Part shown: piece by piece, positions 1-10,226 of the stretch
How positions within the stretch are numbered: position 1 is the stretch's first letter
Layout of the letters: each line of letters opens with the position of its first letter
Assembly: GCA_021234155.1 (NCBI GenBank)
Contig: JAJEKV010000027.1
Coordinates: 5,890,623 to 5,954,622 of the forward strand
Source of the DNA: Isoetes taiwanensis
Lineage: Eukaryota; Streptophyta; Lycopodiopsida; Isoetales; Isoetaceae
Direction: 5' to 3'
Length of the DNA stretch: 64,000 bases
Notes under the pieces: model-generated
The model's database searches: none
Seen by the model: only the letters and a program-made list of their open reading frames with translations
What the model was told of the DNA's origin: nothing
Translations under genes and position numbers: made by a program

Positions 1-179
1 GATGCTATAGATATGGCCAGTCGAATGAGCCCTGCTCATGGTGGGTGGGCCATAGGAGGAAGGGCCCGTATGTCTTTCTTTAAGTATATATGTTAAGGGA
101 ACCGTCCTCTCGATGGCCCATTCATTTTTTTGTTCTTTTCTTTACATGACCTCGGGGCTGATCCCGCCGGGGTCAGGCT

Positions 180-222
<43 letters not shown>

Positions 223-721
223 GGGACTCTCTCTCTCCCTGATGTCGGGTTGGAGGTGGTGGAAAATGATCTCTCTCTCTCGTGGAGTCATCTCCTCTCT
301 TTCTCTCTCTCTCTCTCTAGATCTCTCTCTTCTCTCTCTCTCTTAAAAGCTTTGGGCTTTCGAGTTAGATGTTCTCTCGATTCCATTCATATTTTGTTCT
401 TTCTTACATCATTTGGGGTTATTTGTAATCCTCCTTATGAGTTCAGCGGTCTCTACATGTTTGGGGGCGGTTTTCATTCGTGAGGTGGTGGAAAAATGAT
501 CAAAACCAAACAGGTCTCGAGGATTTTAAATGCTTTTAGATAGAGGAGGGAGGAGGTTTAGGGCTACCTAGGATGTTCAAGGAGAATTCAGTTCAAATGA
601 TTCATTGTACTCTTTTCATTCGAGAATTGATTGGAAACCAAACGGATATAAACCAGCCAGGGAGGCTAAAGAAAATCATTCAGCTCAAAGAAAGCATCAT
701 TGAGAATTGCTTGGAAAAGAT
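1..721. other. Unassigned non-coding left edge
   Basis: No gene is recognised here. The first 130 bases have an LTR-like or spacer-like look (GGGCC-containing, no reading frame). They are followed by CT-rich simple sequence and then AT-rich spacer up to the start of the first A block. No partner for this stretch was noticed elsewhere in the window, apart from the A-block homology that starts near 722. Confidence 0.4.
181..345. repeat. Compound CT/TC microsatellite
   Basis: There is an almost uninterrupted CT dinucleotide run at 182-218, followed by shorter CT runs to about 345 separated by short unique pieces. The Ser/Leu-rich frame across it is an artefact of the dinucleotide repeat and is not a protein. 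Confidence 0.9.
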
Positions 722-1993
722 GCTCCTATGTTAATATAAAACGGAGCTAAAGAGAATAGATAAATGAATATATAATCGATGGAATATTTCAATAAAGAAC
801 CAACTATTCTAGTGAAGGGCTAAAAACTTTCTCCATTTTTTTTTGAATGACACTTTTCTTAGCCATTTCTCTTTTGCATGCCTAAAAGGGAGTTGGTGTT
901 TTTAATGAAGAGGACCTCGAGAATGGTAGGGCAAGATTCAAATTTAAATACTAAGCCACCTCCACCATTCATCATCCGATGGGAAATAGGTGCAAGTATA
1001 AAGCAAGTCTACCACCACCTTTTCCATCTCCTCCACCTCCTCGGGACAAATTGATCTTGAGACATAGGAGCAATTCCCTCAAAGATGTCTTGCCGGTTGC
1101 TATTGCATCACTGCATCATTGGACAAATAAAGTAGATTTCATAGATCAGTATACTAGAGATGTTTTTAGCCACCTTTGAACACAGACGCCATACCTCCAC
1201 TATTTTTAAATGCATCCCCGGATCTTTCTTGTTGATATATTCATTTCTCCTACCTTTTTGAGAGTCAATCTAAAATAAATTTGATAGACCATCTAGTTTT
1301 ATGCAATGGAGTGCCCCATTCCACTACGATAATAACATGCATTCCTATGATAGCGTGTTCAGTGGGACACATAAGAGAGAGCATGCGAGCACCTTAAAGA
1401 AGAATATTCATGCGTCTCGGCTATGCCTTTCTGAAGAAAATCGATGATATCAACCAATTGCAAATGTTCAACACTGGCTCTTAAAGATGTGACTAATGAC
1501 CAATTATCCCCTTTAGCCACAAACGAGTAACGGGGAGTTCACATCCATCCTCTTCTTCTCGATGGCCATATGGATTTTCTGAACATTTAGTAGTTGTTGC
1601 CAGGCCATTCCCATTTTGTATCAGAGAACGCCCCCACAAGCAAAAAAAGTAAGAAGAGCCAACCCTTCTAATTTCAAGTAAAAACTCCTACAGGGGTAAT
1701 GGAAATTGGGGGGTCGGATAAATGTTCGGATGAAGGGGAATGACTTGCTATGTCTGTTGTTATTGTAATAACCACATGAATCGATATGTACATAAAGAAC
1801 CTAAAGCGTGCTTCCATCATCATCTTCTCGGGCATGCCGCACTTCTCAAAGAGTATATATGGTGGAGATGATTGGCTTGGTTTGCATTCATGGATGAACC
1901 CATTTAACGGTCGGTCCTTGTGAGAGGACAAGGTAGCTATTAAATGAGCTTTTGAGGAGTGACAAGGACTACAGGTCCGCTTAGTGTCATACC

Positions 1994-2437
1994 ATAACAT
2001 AACTACTATTAACATTAATTAACACAAACCATTACATTCAACATGTTTAAAATCAAATTCCCCCTTAAAACCCTTTTGTTTGGGTGCATATTCACACAGG
2101 GGGTGACTCCAGCACACAGCAATTTGTTGGATAAGCATATTCAACCCTTATTCCTTAATTTACACCGTACACAAAGTTCCTTGTTTGTGGGGTATGGATG
2201 TATAAATTTGTTATATTGTATAACAAGATTTGCAAAATACTATAAGATTTCGGGCAATATACTATATGGTGTTGATTTTATGTATTGCAAAACATAATTA
2301 CGAGAGCTCATTTTGCCCTCACACCCCCCCGTGTGAATATGCACCCCAAACAAAGGGGGGTTTAAGGAGAATTTAATTTTAAACACGTTGAATGTAATAG
2401 TTTGTGTTAATTAATGTGTAAAGTGAAGTTATGTTAA
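1994..2437. mobile_element. Foldback/MITE-like element with long terminal inverted repeats
   Basis: The left arm (about 1994-2103) and right arm (about 2325-2437) are imperfect reverse complements of roughly 110 bases. Both contain matched stretches such as ATTAATTAACACAAAC, the CATTCAACATG-type segment and the GGGTGCATATTCACAC segment. The roughly 220-base interior is AT-rich and has no transposase. Arms this long suggest a Mutator-like or foldback non-autonomous element. No clear target-site duplication was found, so the family is open. It sits at the left end of the A1-specific insertion. Confidence 0.7.
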
Positions 2438-3214
2438 TTGTTATATTAGAAAAATTTTGGGCCCTTGGGCCCAAAAAAAGCAAACATAGATAAACTACAG
2501 GTAAGCGAAAATAAAAATCAAAAATAAAATAAAAGTACAAAATGAATGATGTGTTATTGCAAACCATATATTTTAAATTGCATAATTTATAGGCTCCAAA
2601 TTTAGACTTTGAACACGAGACTCGAATACCCTACTTTGATTAATGGAGGTACTAAAAAGTCCGCTAATCAATGCTTTTAAGATGTTTGGAAGATATGGTA
2701 GACAAAGTGGTGTCAAAAGTAGTGGACCATTTGGCTAGAGGACATGTCTTTACCAATACTATGTACCTAAGAACATAACATCAGATCCTTGAATATATTT
2801 GAACTTTGAACTTTTCAACATTTGAAATGTCAACAATGTGTTTCTAAAAACAACGTGATCTGAGAAAACCACTGTGGATAATGCATTTACGTTGAATGTA
2901 ACTACTTCAAAAGCCTTAGGAACATAACCATGTTTGTATCGTGATTGACTTTACACATTGAAATTCACCATTACGAATTGAAGTTATCTCAACTGCTGTG
3001 AAGCCTTTCTTGAATATCAACATGCCAGAATAGAGTAACTCATGGAATAGCACATCTTTCTTTATGGAATAAGCAACACTTGTAAACAATAAAGAATATG
3101 CAAATGAAGCATGCATATAGTCAACTTACTCAAAATTTAAGGAACTTGGTAGCCATAACTAAGTAGTAATGGATATGATAAAATAAGTGCATAACATGAC
3201 ATCATTGCAGAACA

Positions 3215-3950
3215 TGGCAGTTACACCTGAAGATATGTTTTGCAGCAACCAAGATATCTTCTCTCCATTCTCAAGTTTCCTCTAATGAACTGACACTCTG
3301 ACTTCCAAATATCTGACTTTCCAAATTTTGCTATAAATGCTCTCATTATTCCAGTTACATAGGCCTCAAAATCCATATATTTGTGCAGGTTGAATATGAT
3401 AAAGCGGAGGACGGCTTCTTTAGTGTTCTTATAATGCACCAAAGACCTGTTTTTGAAACAAAGAGACTAGAGGAACACATACATGATGGAAAAGAATTTT
3501 CGATGATGGCAAGAATTGCCTTTCCTTGCTTGTGCACGCTCTCGCTTTCGCAGTGCAATATAATCTGCAAGCCAGTAACAATGACATATTAGATGAGCAA
3601 TAAAGGAAAAGATAGAATGTGTCTTTCAAAACCTGAATATGAATATGAGCTTCATAGTTGTTTGGATTCTGAGATAATGTAAGTTGTTTTCAATATCTCA
3701 AATGGACAAAGCTGAATATGCGAAATGCGTCTATGGAATACCTGTAGCACTGAAGGTAGTATTCGCGATTCCGCATTAGTAAGGGGAGGCCCTAGAACAT
3801 GGCATACAGAAAATCTGTTGAGATGTGCACCATTTTCTATAAAGACAGCCCCTGTGTTGGGATGCAGCTTTCTTTCGGACTCCATTCAAAATCACCAACG
3901 TTTTTTCTCTGTAACAATAAGCCCCTGCACTGCTTCGTATCTGAGCTGAT
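3215..3950 (-). pseudogene. Possible exon relics, unidentified
   Basis: On the minus strand, short open stretches (3652-3885; 3355-3570; 3221-3442) lie next to plausible splice signals. One is a CAG acceptor before a stretch reading DYIALRKRERAQARKG near 3565; another is a GT donor after an open stretch near 3745. No family is recognised and several frames overlap, so this may be only a captured gene fragment or chance. It occurs only within the A1 insertion. Confidence 0.2.
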
Positions 3951-4076
3951 GCATTATCCTGGTTGGCAGACTTGAACTCTGTTTCAATCCAAAAGCTGTA
4001 CCAAATTCCGCGGATGCAGCATGAATCCGATGCTGGAAAATTTACAGAAAGACTACAGTGGTAAAAGGATCAAGTT

Positions 4077-4210
4077 TATTATCCGGCCCCCCTGTGGCCC
4101 CCCTGCACCAATACCTCTTCCACTCCTCCAATACAACAGAGAAATACACAGAAGGGGGGCCGGATAATACCATGCCTGTGACAGGGGGGCCACAGGGAGG
4201 CCGGATAATA
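4077..4210. mobile_element. Short GC-rich foldback (134 bp)
   Basis: Arms 4077-4105 and 4182-4210 are reverse complements over 29 bases with one mismatch. They begin TATTATCCGGCC and end in CCCCCCTG-type sequence. A third copy of the GGGGGGCCGGATAAT motif lies inside near 4153-4168. The element could form a very stable hairpin. TA or TTA-type target duplication is possible because the arms start and end in TATTA/TAATA, but this cannot be fixed from one copy. Confidence 0.65.
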
Positions 4211-6506
4211 TACTCTAGCCATGGTAAAAAAAGGCAGCGCAAAGGATTTAGAAAAAGAAAAAAAGAGAGAGCTCTACGATCTAGGCTACTAGTTTCATGT
4301 TTTGGAAGAACAAACCTAGTCACAGTGCAGGAAAAGAAAAATGGTCTAGAAAGCAGTGGCGGAGATGGCTTGGTCGGTGCTCTAGATGGCACATCTTGGC
4401 GTGATTTTATTTGTGGGTTCAGGTCCTTTTTATGAATTAAATAAATAGAGAGTAGTTCCATGGGGCAAGGTTTGCGGTGAAGGCACAAAAGGACCCACAA
4501 AACACTTTCTTAAATGATTTGCTATAAGTCTTCTCTGTGGAGACAACTAGAAGACCACGACACGAAAGGCCTCCCATGAATCAATCCATAGATCAGACCC
4601 TAATCTACACAACCCAAAAAAGAACCCTAAAAATAATGGGAGGATATTCACAACCCGGCACAAAAAGCCCCCCACCACAGGATTTGCCCCTTTCCTAAAA
4701 TGAATGGCTAACAAAGGTTGCACTCTAGAAATACTCTTTAGTACACACGGATGAATATGGCCACCAAATCATATGAAAACCTTAAAGCAATTACAAAAAC
4801 TTAAAAAAAAAAACTCCTGTTATAATGCTAGATATTACGATAACTTAGACTCGGGGTGGCTTCTCGTAGACAATGCCACCTCAAATCTTTTTTTCCGCAT
4901 TTGACTACTTGGCTTAACTTCAAGCGATGCAGAAAGCCAAATTTATCTTCTCGATTCATGCACACATGATTTTGACAAAGTGCTATTGATTCTGAATATT
5001 GGACATGGAGTTGTCTTTGCAAGCGTTGATTTGGACATGTATTTCAATTTATATTTGAATATTAAAAAACAAACCATTGCCAAAAAAAATGGTTAGAAAG
5101 AAAAAAAACCATTATCAAGACAACATATAAGGCAAAAAAAATTTGCTCAAACATAAACCTAACCTCCCTCTACACTCTACTACCATAGTAGCTCAAATAA
5201 TGATAACACATAGGCCTCAATATGGCTTCCCGGTTTAATCCTCCCCTTTCCTTAGGGCGTAGTTCCCTTGGGCGAGATGACACCTTGCTTTTAAAGTCGT
5301 ACAAGCGTTTTTTAGCACCATTCCCTACTTTTGTTTCGGCTTATTTTGGCGATCTAAAAATATCGAGCAAGGAGGACTTCCTTAATTCCCCAAACTAGAA
5401 TTGGGTTTTGCTTCTTGTTGGCCTTTGTTTGTTTCTTCCTCTGAATTTTCTTTTCTAATTTGTCTTCGTATGCTTCTTTCACTTTAGGAGTTGAAGGCGA
5501 AGTGGCCCTTACTTGCACCTTAAATGCGCTTCTTTGATTTTAGGAGTTGAAGGCGAAGTCCGCTTAATAGATGTGCAAAGATAATTGTAGGGATTTTAAT
5601 AGCAGTTGATGTTACAAGCTGCCATCTTGACGATGCCACTTTCTTTCATAGTAGGGCAAAGCTTGATTTGAGGGGTGGGGGTGGGGGTGCTGTAGAGATG
5701 ATTCAAGACTAGTAGAATACTAGTGTTTCTAGATAAACACCGAGCCATTGCCAAATTTTTTTGGGCCATAAGCCCGAGGATGAGGGCGTTATCCCCCTCA
5801 ACGCCCGGTCCAAGGGTAAACCTATCTTGACCATTGAAGCCCATGAACCTAGCCTTGGTTTCGTGATCATAATGCCCTAGGGAATTAGTTAATTGCTCGT
5901 AACACGCTAATAAGAGTTTGCACCATAGTTTGATCCTAGAAGGTTGTGCATTATGCATATCCCCAAATACTTAAAACCCATGCTTGAAGCATCTATGCTA
6001 AATCTTTTTCTTGTATTTTGCACAAGTGTGTGCATGACTATCAGTATAAAATGATTGATATTGGATATTTAGTTATACCATTCTAGTCAAAGTTTTTTAT
6101 TTGGGGCCTTTCTTTGGGCCTTAATTTATGATAGTTGATAGCATAAATGGTTTGAAGATCGAATTTACTAGGCAACAGAATTAGGGGTTATTCAATCCAT
6201 GGTTCAAAAAACGGATTTTGATTGATGTATATCATCATTTGATTAATGCGAGTTTTGCCGAGTCTTATGGTGGCAATTCAGCTGGTTGAGCACGAGCTTG
6301 TGTGCACATGAGATTTTGCTTGCAATAAAAGAAGGTAGGTATCATTGCTCCTTCTCTCTTCCGCGATCGAATTTATTACATAAGATACTCATCATCAGAT
6401 CAATAACAGTCTTGGCATGTTTAAAAATCTTAGGGCGAAACACAATAGATCAAAACCTTTCTCAAATGCTGAGAATGATACATTTAAAGGGGTTTTGAGA
6501 AAACTT

Positions 6507-7500
6507 TCAAACTCGAAGCAAAAAACGTTTTTCCGTGCAATATTCTAAAGGCGAAAACAAGGTGTGGCATTTCTGGAATAAGTGTGCCAAGCATAACTGT
6601 TCTGTTAACAAGGACATTTTACAACACAATATATTGTGTGGGATGCGTATTTCCATTTGCTCCAACCAATAAAACAGATTACTTGCATTTGTTCCTTCAT
6701 TGCTTGCTTTTAACTTTGGCATCTGGTGCAAAGTGTCTGAAGTATCTTGTAACCATATAAGCTGCCATGACCTGTACCCCAAGAATTTACTACGCTTGTG
6801 GTATCACTTGCCTGCTCAGCTCTACTTCAGTCCTTTTGCAAGCATATCGTTCTGCTCAAAAGAATCATCTAGGTGTCACCTTTGGAATGCATGCCCTTTA
6901 ACACTGCACTAAAAAAAGCAGGACCATAGCTAAAGAAATCATTCCAGCTTCAGCATGAGAGCATCTGCAGTACATTACCTAAAAAGTAAGCAGGACCATT
7001 ATGCTAAAGAAATCATTCCATCTTCAGTGTGAGAGCATCTGCAGTGCCACACTCAATTGCATTCGCTCAGAAGGGATGGAAGCTTTACTGCCAGTGGAAG
7101 TGTCAATATATCCTGCAACTAAGGAAGCCTCTCAAAAACTTCACGAGCTTCTGAAAGCAAGTTCTCCATTTCTAAGTGAAACATACATTGATCTGGGCAG
7201 CCTGCAATACCTTGAAACAAATTAAAAGCCTCGAGCATCAGAATGTGTATATGCCTCCCCATACAGAAAGGCCATTTAAGAATACTAGCTGGTTTTAAAA
7301 AAAGCACAAATATCCTCTGGCCATGGAGACCATACCACAACATCAAAGGCAGGGCATACTATTGCTTTATGACATATAAAGAATGTGATCAACGCAGCAG
7401 CAGCCAAACCTTGTCCAACCTGAATTACTACCTATTCCAAATCGTATCCTTGTTTTCTTTACCAAAATGCAATACAAGAGCACTGACCAGATGAAGCACA
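6507..7500 (-). pseudogene. PPR-like degenerate gene relic (A1 copy)
   Basis: Reading the minus strand from about 7500 down to 6507, three pieces in changing frames resemble consecutive pentatricopeptide-repeat segments. The first is an ALITFF...FDVVVW-like piece (about 7400-7330). The second is GRHIHILMLEAF followed by SEAREVFERLP (7345-7119), spaced as in PPR motifs of the GR.IH...AR.VFD.MP type. The third is NLFYWLEQMEIRIPHNI (6780-6507). Plant PPR proteins bind organellar RNA; this copy is too broken to do so. No start codon or targeting peptide can be placed. The assignment comes from motif pattern only and could be wrong. The same relic is present in A3 and A4. Confidence 0.4.
6918..7045. 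repeat. 72-bp tandem duplication
   Basis: Two adjacent copies both start GCAGGACCAT and contain AAAGAAATCATTCCA and GAGAGCATCTGCAGT. They start at 6918 and 6990. The same duplication is present in A3 (from about 38029) and A4 (from about 58521), so it predates the block duplication. Confidence 0.8.
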
Positions 7501-8447
7501 GACAGCATTTTGCCTAACGTACCCTGTCAAATATAACGTTTAAGCATCTGATTGTAAATTACATAACCTCATATATCCCTTAGTGATGCGCCAGAGAAGC
7601 AAAAGGCGGCATGGCTTCCTTCCTCACGCTGAGACCTTTAACAAAGAAACCATTTTATGTGGAGATAACACGAATGGTGCTTTCTATAGACATTAATCTG
7701 AGGAACCATAAAACTTTCTCCAATAAATCTTGCCCTTGGTAAACTTGCTGACGAAAGCAGCAGAGGTTGATTTGATAATACGGTAAGTTCCACGAAAGCA
7801 TTCTAATAAGAAATTATTACATATAAGATAATGCGTTTAGCTAAGGTACTGAAAGCTGGAAGAACTATCAAATTACATTATGATGACAGCACATCCTTGT
7901 TTTAAACCAGAAAGCTGACCTGATAGACAGCAGCTGTTCCTGCTGCACTCAAGGTTCCGCTAGCCAAAAATCCGAACCGAGAAGAATTACATTACAAGCG
8001 CATCTCATAATACCCCATTCATTCAACACAGTTGGTTTTGATTGCTAGCAGAAATGGAAGACAACACTAGCAGAATGGCCTGATATTAGCCGTTCAGTCC
8101 TCACGTCTGTCTAAGAGGCAAACAGTGCATCGAAAGGCTGCTATTAGCCTGCCGCAATGGGGTGATGTTTCAGAGAAGCTTAAGAAAAAGAGACAAGCTC
8201 TTTACAACACTTTGCATGAGCAACGGGTGGAAGGATCCGAAAAATTTCTAGAGCTGTAGTCAGCTGTTGGGTAAAAAGCTTTTGTACAATATAGCAAGGG
8301 TTTCACTTTAAAGCGTCGGTCCAAGAACAAGCATCCCCAGACGCGTCGGCACAAGAACGAAGAAAAGACTGATCCATCGCACCGTAAATGGAAAACCTAA
8401 AGAAGAGAGAGAGCAGTAGGGCTGGCTACTTGTCAAACAAACACTAT

Positions 8448-8489
8448 ATCCCACTGGAACACATTGCAACAACAGATAGCATATAAAAG
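8448..8489 (+). promoter_or_regulatory. U6-1 promoter: USE and TATA box
   Basis: The USE-like ATCCCACTGGA (8448-8458; plant consensus RTCCCACATCG) is followed after 23 bp by TATAAAAG (8482-8489), with the U6 start at 8512. In plants this short USE-TATA spacing marks RNA polymerase III snRNA genes; Pol II snRNA genes have about one helical turn more. The layout is identical in the other two copies. Confidence 0.8.
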
Positions 8490-8511
8490 GTACAACTCAG
8501 CAAAGTTTAAT

Positions 8512-8612
8512 GTCCTTCGGGACATCCGATAAAAGTGGAACGATACAGAGAAGATTAGCATGGCCCCTGCGCAAAAGGATGACACGCATAAATCGAGAAA
8601 TGGTCAAATTTT
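8512..8612 (+). ncRNA. U6 spliceosomal snRNA, copy 1 (variant)
   Basis: U6 snRNA is the catalytic snRNA of the spliceosome. The ACAGAGA box, the AGC triad (ATTAGCATGG context) and most of the 3' region (ATGACACGCATAAATCGAG) are present. Against copies 2 and 3 it has G for T at 8535, two extra A residues at 8573-8576 in the CGCAAGG segment next to the internal stem-loop, and one C missing in GGTCCAAA near 8604. The promoter is intact and a six-T terminator follows. It may be a pseudogene, or the changes may be assembly errors. Confidence 0.9.
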
Positions 8613-8614
8613 TT
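8609..8614 (+). terminator. Pol III T-run terminator, U6-1
   Basis: There is a run of six T at the 3' end of the U6 sequence. Four or more T are sufficient for Pol III termination. Confidence 0.75.
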
Positions 8615-8689
8615 CCAATGTTCCGCTTGTATTCTTGCTCGAAATATGATTCCGATTTCTTAAAATTTTAGAATATTCCCACCATTTTA

Positions 8690-10226
8690 CCGGTGATTGT
8701 TGTTTGGAATTGCCATGGTCAACCCTTGAAGAACACCGCCAAACAAACGTTAAGCAGCATATTCATGGTAATTGTTCATATTAACATTTTGCCAAAAAAT
8801 GCCACGACAAACCCTATGGTCTCGATTGGACATATGGTCCTCGACCCTCTGTGCAAGAGAAGCCACAATCACAAACAAGCTCGACACCAAGCAACTGCGG
8901 CACGCCAACTAGTGCTCCACATGAAGTCGGGGCGAATAGCTTCGGGGAAAGGAATGCTTTCGGAGGCGAATGCATTGCATGCCAAAACCTTTTCGGCTGA
9001 TGGAGCGGGGTTTTGGCCCGGGAGCAGAGCCAAAAGAGGAATCCGGAGGCAGAAAGGTCTATTCTTCCAATTCGGCTCTCATAAACTTGCAATATTTTTG
9101 TTTCCTCAACTCTCAAAACCGGCACTAAACCACGATCGCAAACGAAGCAATAAGAAATTACATCACAAGCAGTACAGGACCGCACCATCCTTCCAGGCTC
9201 ATAAACCGCTTTCGGGGCTTCCACACCGACGCCAGACCTAAGGCATGTTAGGCGACATGTCCACTCTTGAGATCTCGCCATGCGCATCCAATCCTTTCGT
9301 TTCCATACCATGCGGATATCGACCACAAAACTAGGAGGCATTCAAGTTTTCTAACTCTCACGCGATCAATATGAACTTTTAGCTATAGCAAAGGAGGTTG
9401 AAAGTTACAACAAGTTAGAAACTGATAAGCTTTGGTATGCTCTTTTCCATTTTTTCTATCTGCATTCATTCTTTTAAGTCTAGGATCAAAGGAAGGAAGA
9501 CCATTCATATGACTCTCTTGCAACAAACCTACAGAAATTTCTTAGGTAGAGCTAAAGCTTGGCAAAGAGGATTCGGGCGAGAAGTTTCTTTGAAGGTATG
9601 TATTGATGTCATGATAAGGCTTGCAAAATATGATGCATGCCTTGAACTGTAAACTAAAACCAAATATACCTCACTTAGAGTTGTATATTGCAGAATCATG
9701 ATGATGCCTCTAGAAGGCTGCAGAAAATGCCATTTTGAGTTTTTTTTTTATGTTTCTCGATGATATATTTCAATAAAAATATGGAACTTTCTGTTGTTTC
9801 TGCTAAATTTTGTCCGAATTTGTGTGCTCTTAGTTAAGATAAAGCAGAATGAAATGGGTCCAAATGCACCTTCCCCTACTTTATTTTCGAGATGAAACTT
9901 GCTTATAGTCAGCTTTGCAGTAGCATAAAAGAAAAAGATTAGCTGCAGACTAGACTGCTTGTCAAACTCTGCCAGGTGAAATCAAAGCATTTGCATGTTT
10001 TCACAAATTAAGAGAAACAAATAAAGTATAGAAGTGGACAGATAGCATGAGATAAGAATGTTACTTGAGGACAACATGGGATGCATGTCAAGAACCTTAA
10101 TGACAAATCTAGTCACATTGAATGATAAGATGTATATAAAAAAATGGTAGCAATAGTTTAGAGAGCGACATGAATTGCAAAATTGGGAGTTGGTAATAGA
10201 ACTTAGGTATTGATTTATATTAATAA
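8690..10226. repeat. Duplicated blocks D and E, copy 1 (C spacer absent)
   Basis: This block is contiguous with A downstream of U6, as at 39801-41347 and 60301-61858. D (to about 9345) contains variable, GC-richer sequence in which the reading frame differs in each copy, so it is probably non-coding. E (from about 9360) contains an exon-like frame at 9437-9652 ending at an AAG-GTATGTATT donor, followed by AT-rich intron-like sequence. The 240-bp C spacer found between D and E at 19290-19570 and 44890-45160 is missing here. Confidence 0.75.

Larger units (their letters stand above)
1996..4828. mobile_element. A1-specific 2.8-kb insertion (composite)
   Basis: In A2 and A3 the sequence runs straight from GTGTCATACCAT (or its variant) into GAGATATTACAGTAAC. 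In A1 the same flanks are separated by about 2.83 kb. The left edge coincides with the left arm of the long-TIR foldback element. The right edge follows an A-run near 4803-4812. Inside are that foldback, a second small foldback at 4077-4210, possible minus-strand exon relics around 3200-3950, and otherwise AT-rich sequence. It may be one large element or nested insertions. The outer ends do not form an obvious inverted repeat. Confidence 0.65.
722..8690. repeat. Duplicated block A, copy 1 (A1)
   Basis: This block recurs at 29484 (A2, truncated), 34622 (A3) and 55160 (A4). It holds, in order, a non-coding AT-rich stretch with a short conserved frame (979-1179 here; 29769-29972 and 55439-55642 in other copies), a spacer, a minus-strand PPR-like relic, a 72-bp tandem duplication and a U6 gene. 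A1 is longer than A3 and A4 because it carries a 2.8-kb insertion at about 1996-4828. The remaining parts (about 4830-6500 and 7560-8440) show no recognisable gene. Confidence 0.85.

Noticed and set aside
130-483. Ser/Leu-rich open frame at the left edge
   Set aside because: It is a translation of the CT microsatellite.
905-965. AGATTCAAATTT and TGGCTTAGT (minus strand) resembling tRNA promoter boxes
   Set aside because: The spacing is far too short for a tRNA and no cloverleaf can be drawn.
5596-5958. 120-codon minus-strand frame in A1
   Set aside because: It is disrupted in A3 and A4 and has no domain, so it is treated as chance.
8690-8760. VVWNCHG resembling the start of a LINE endonuclease
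   Set aside because: Nothing of the endonuclease follows in any frame in any of the three copies, so the short match is probably coincidence.
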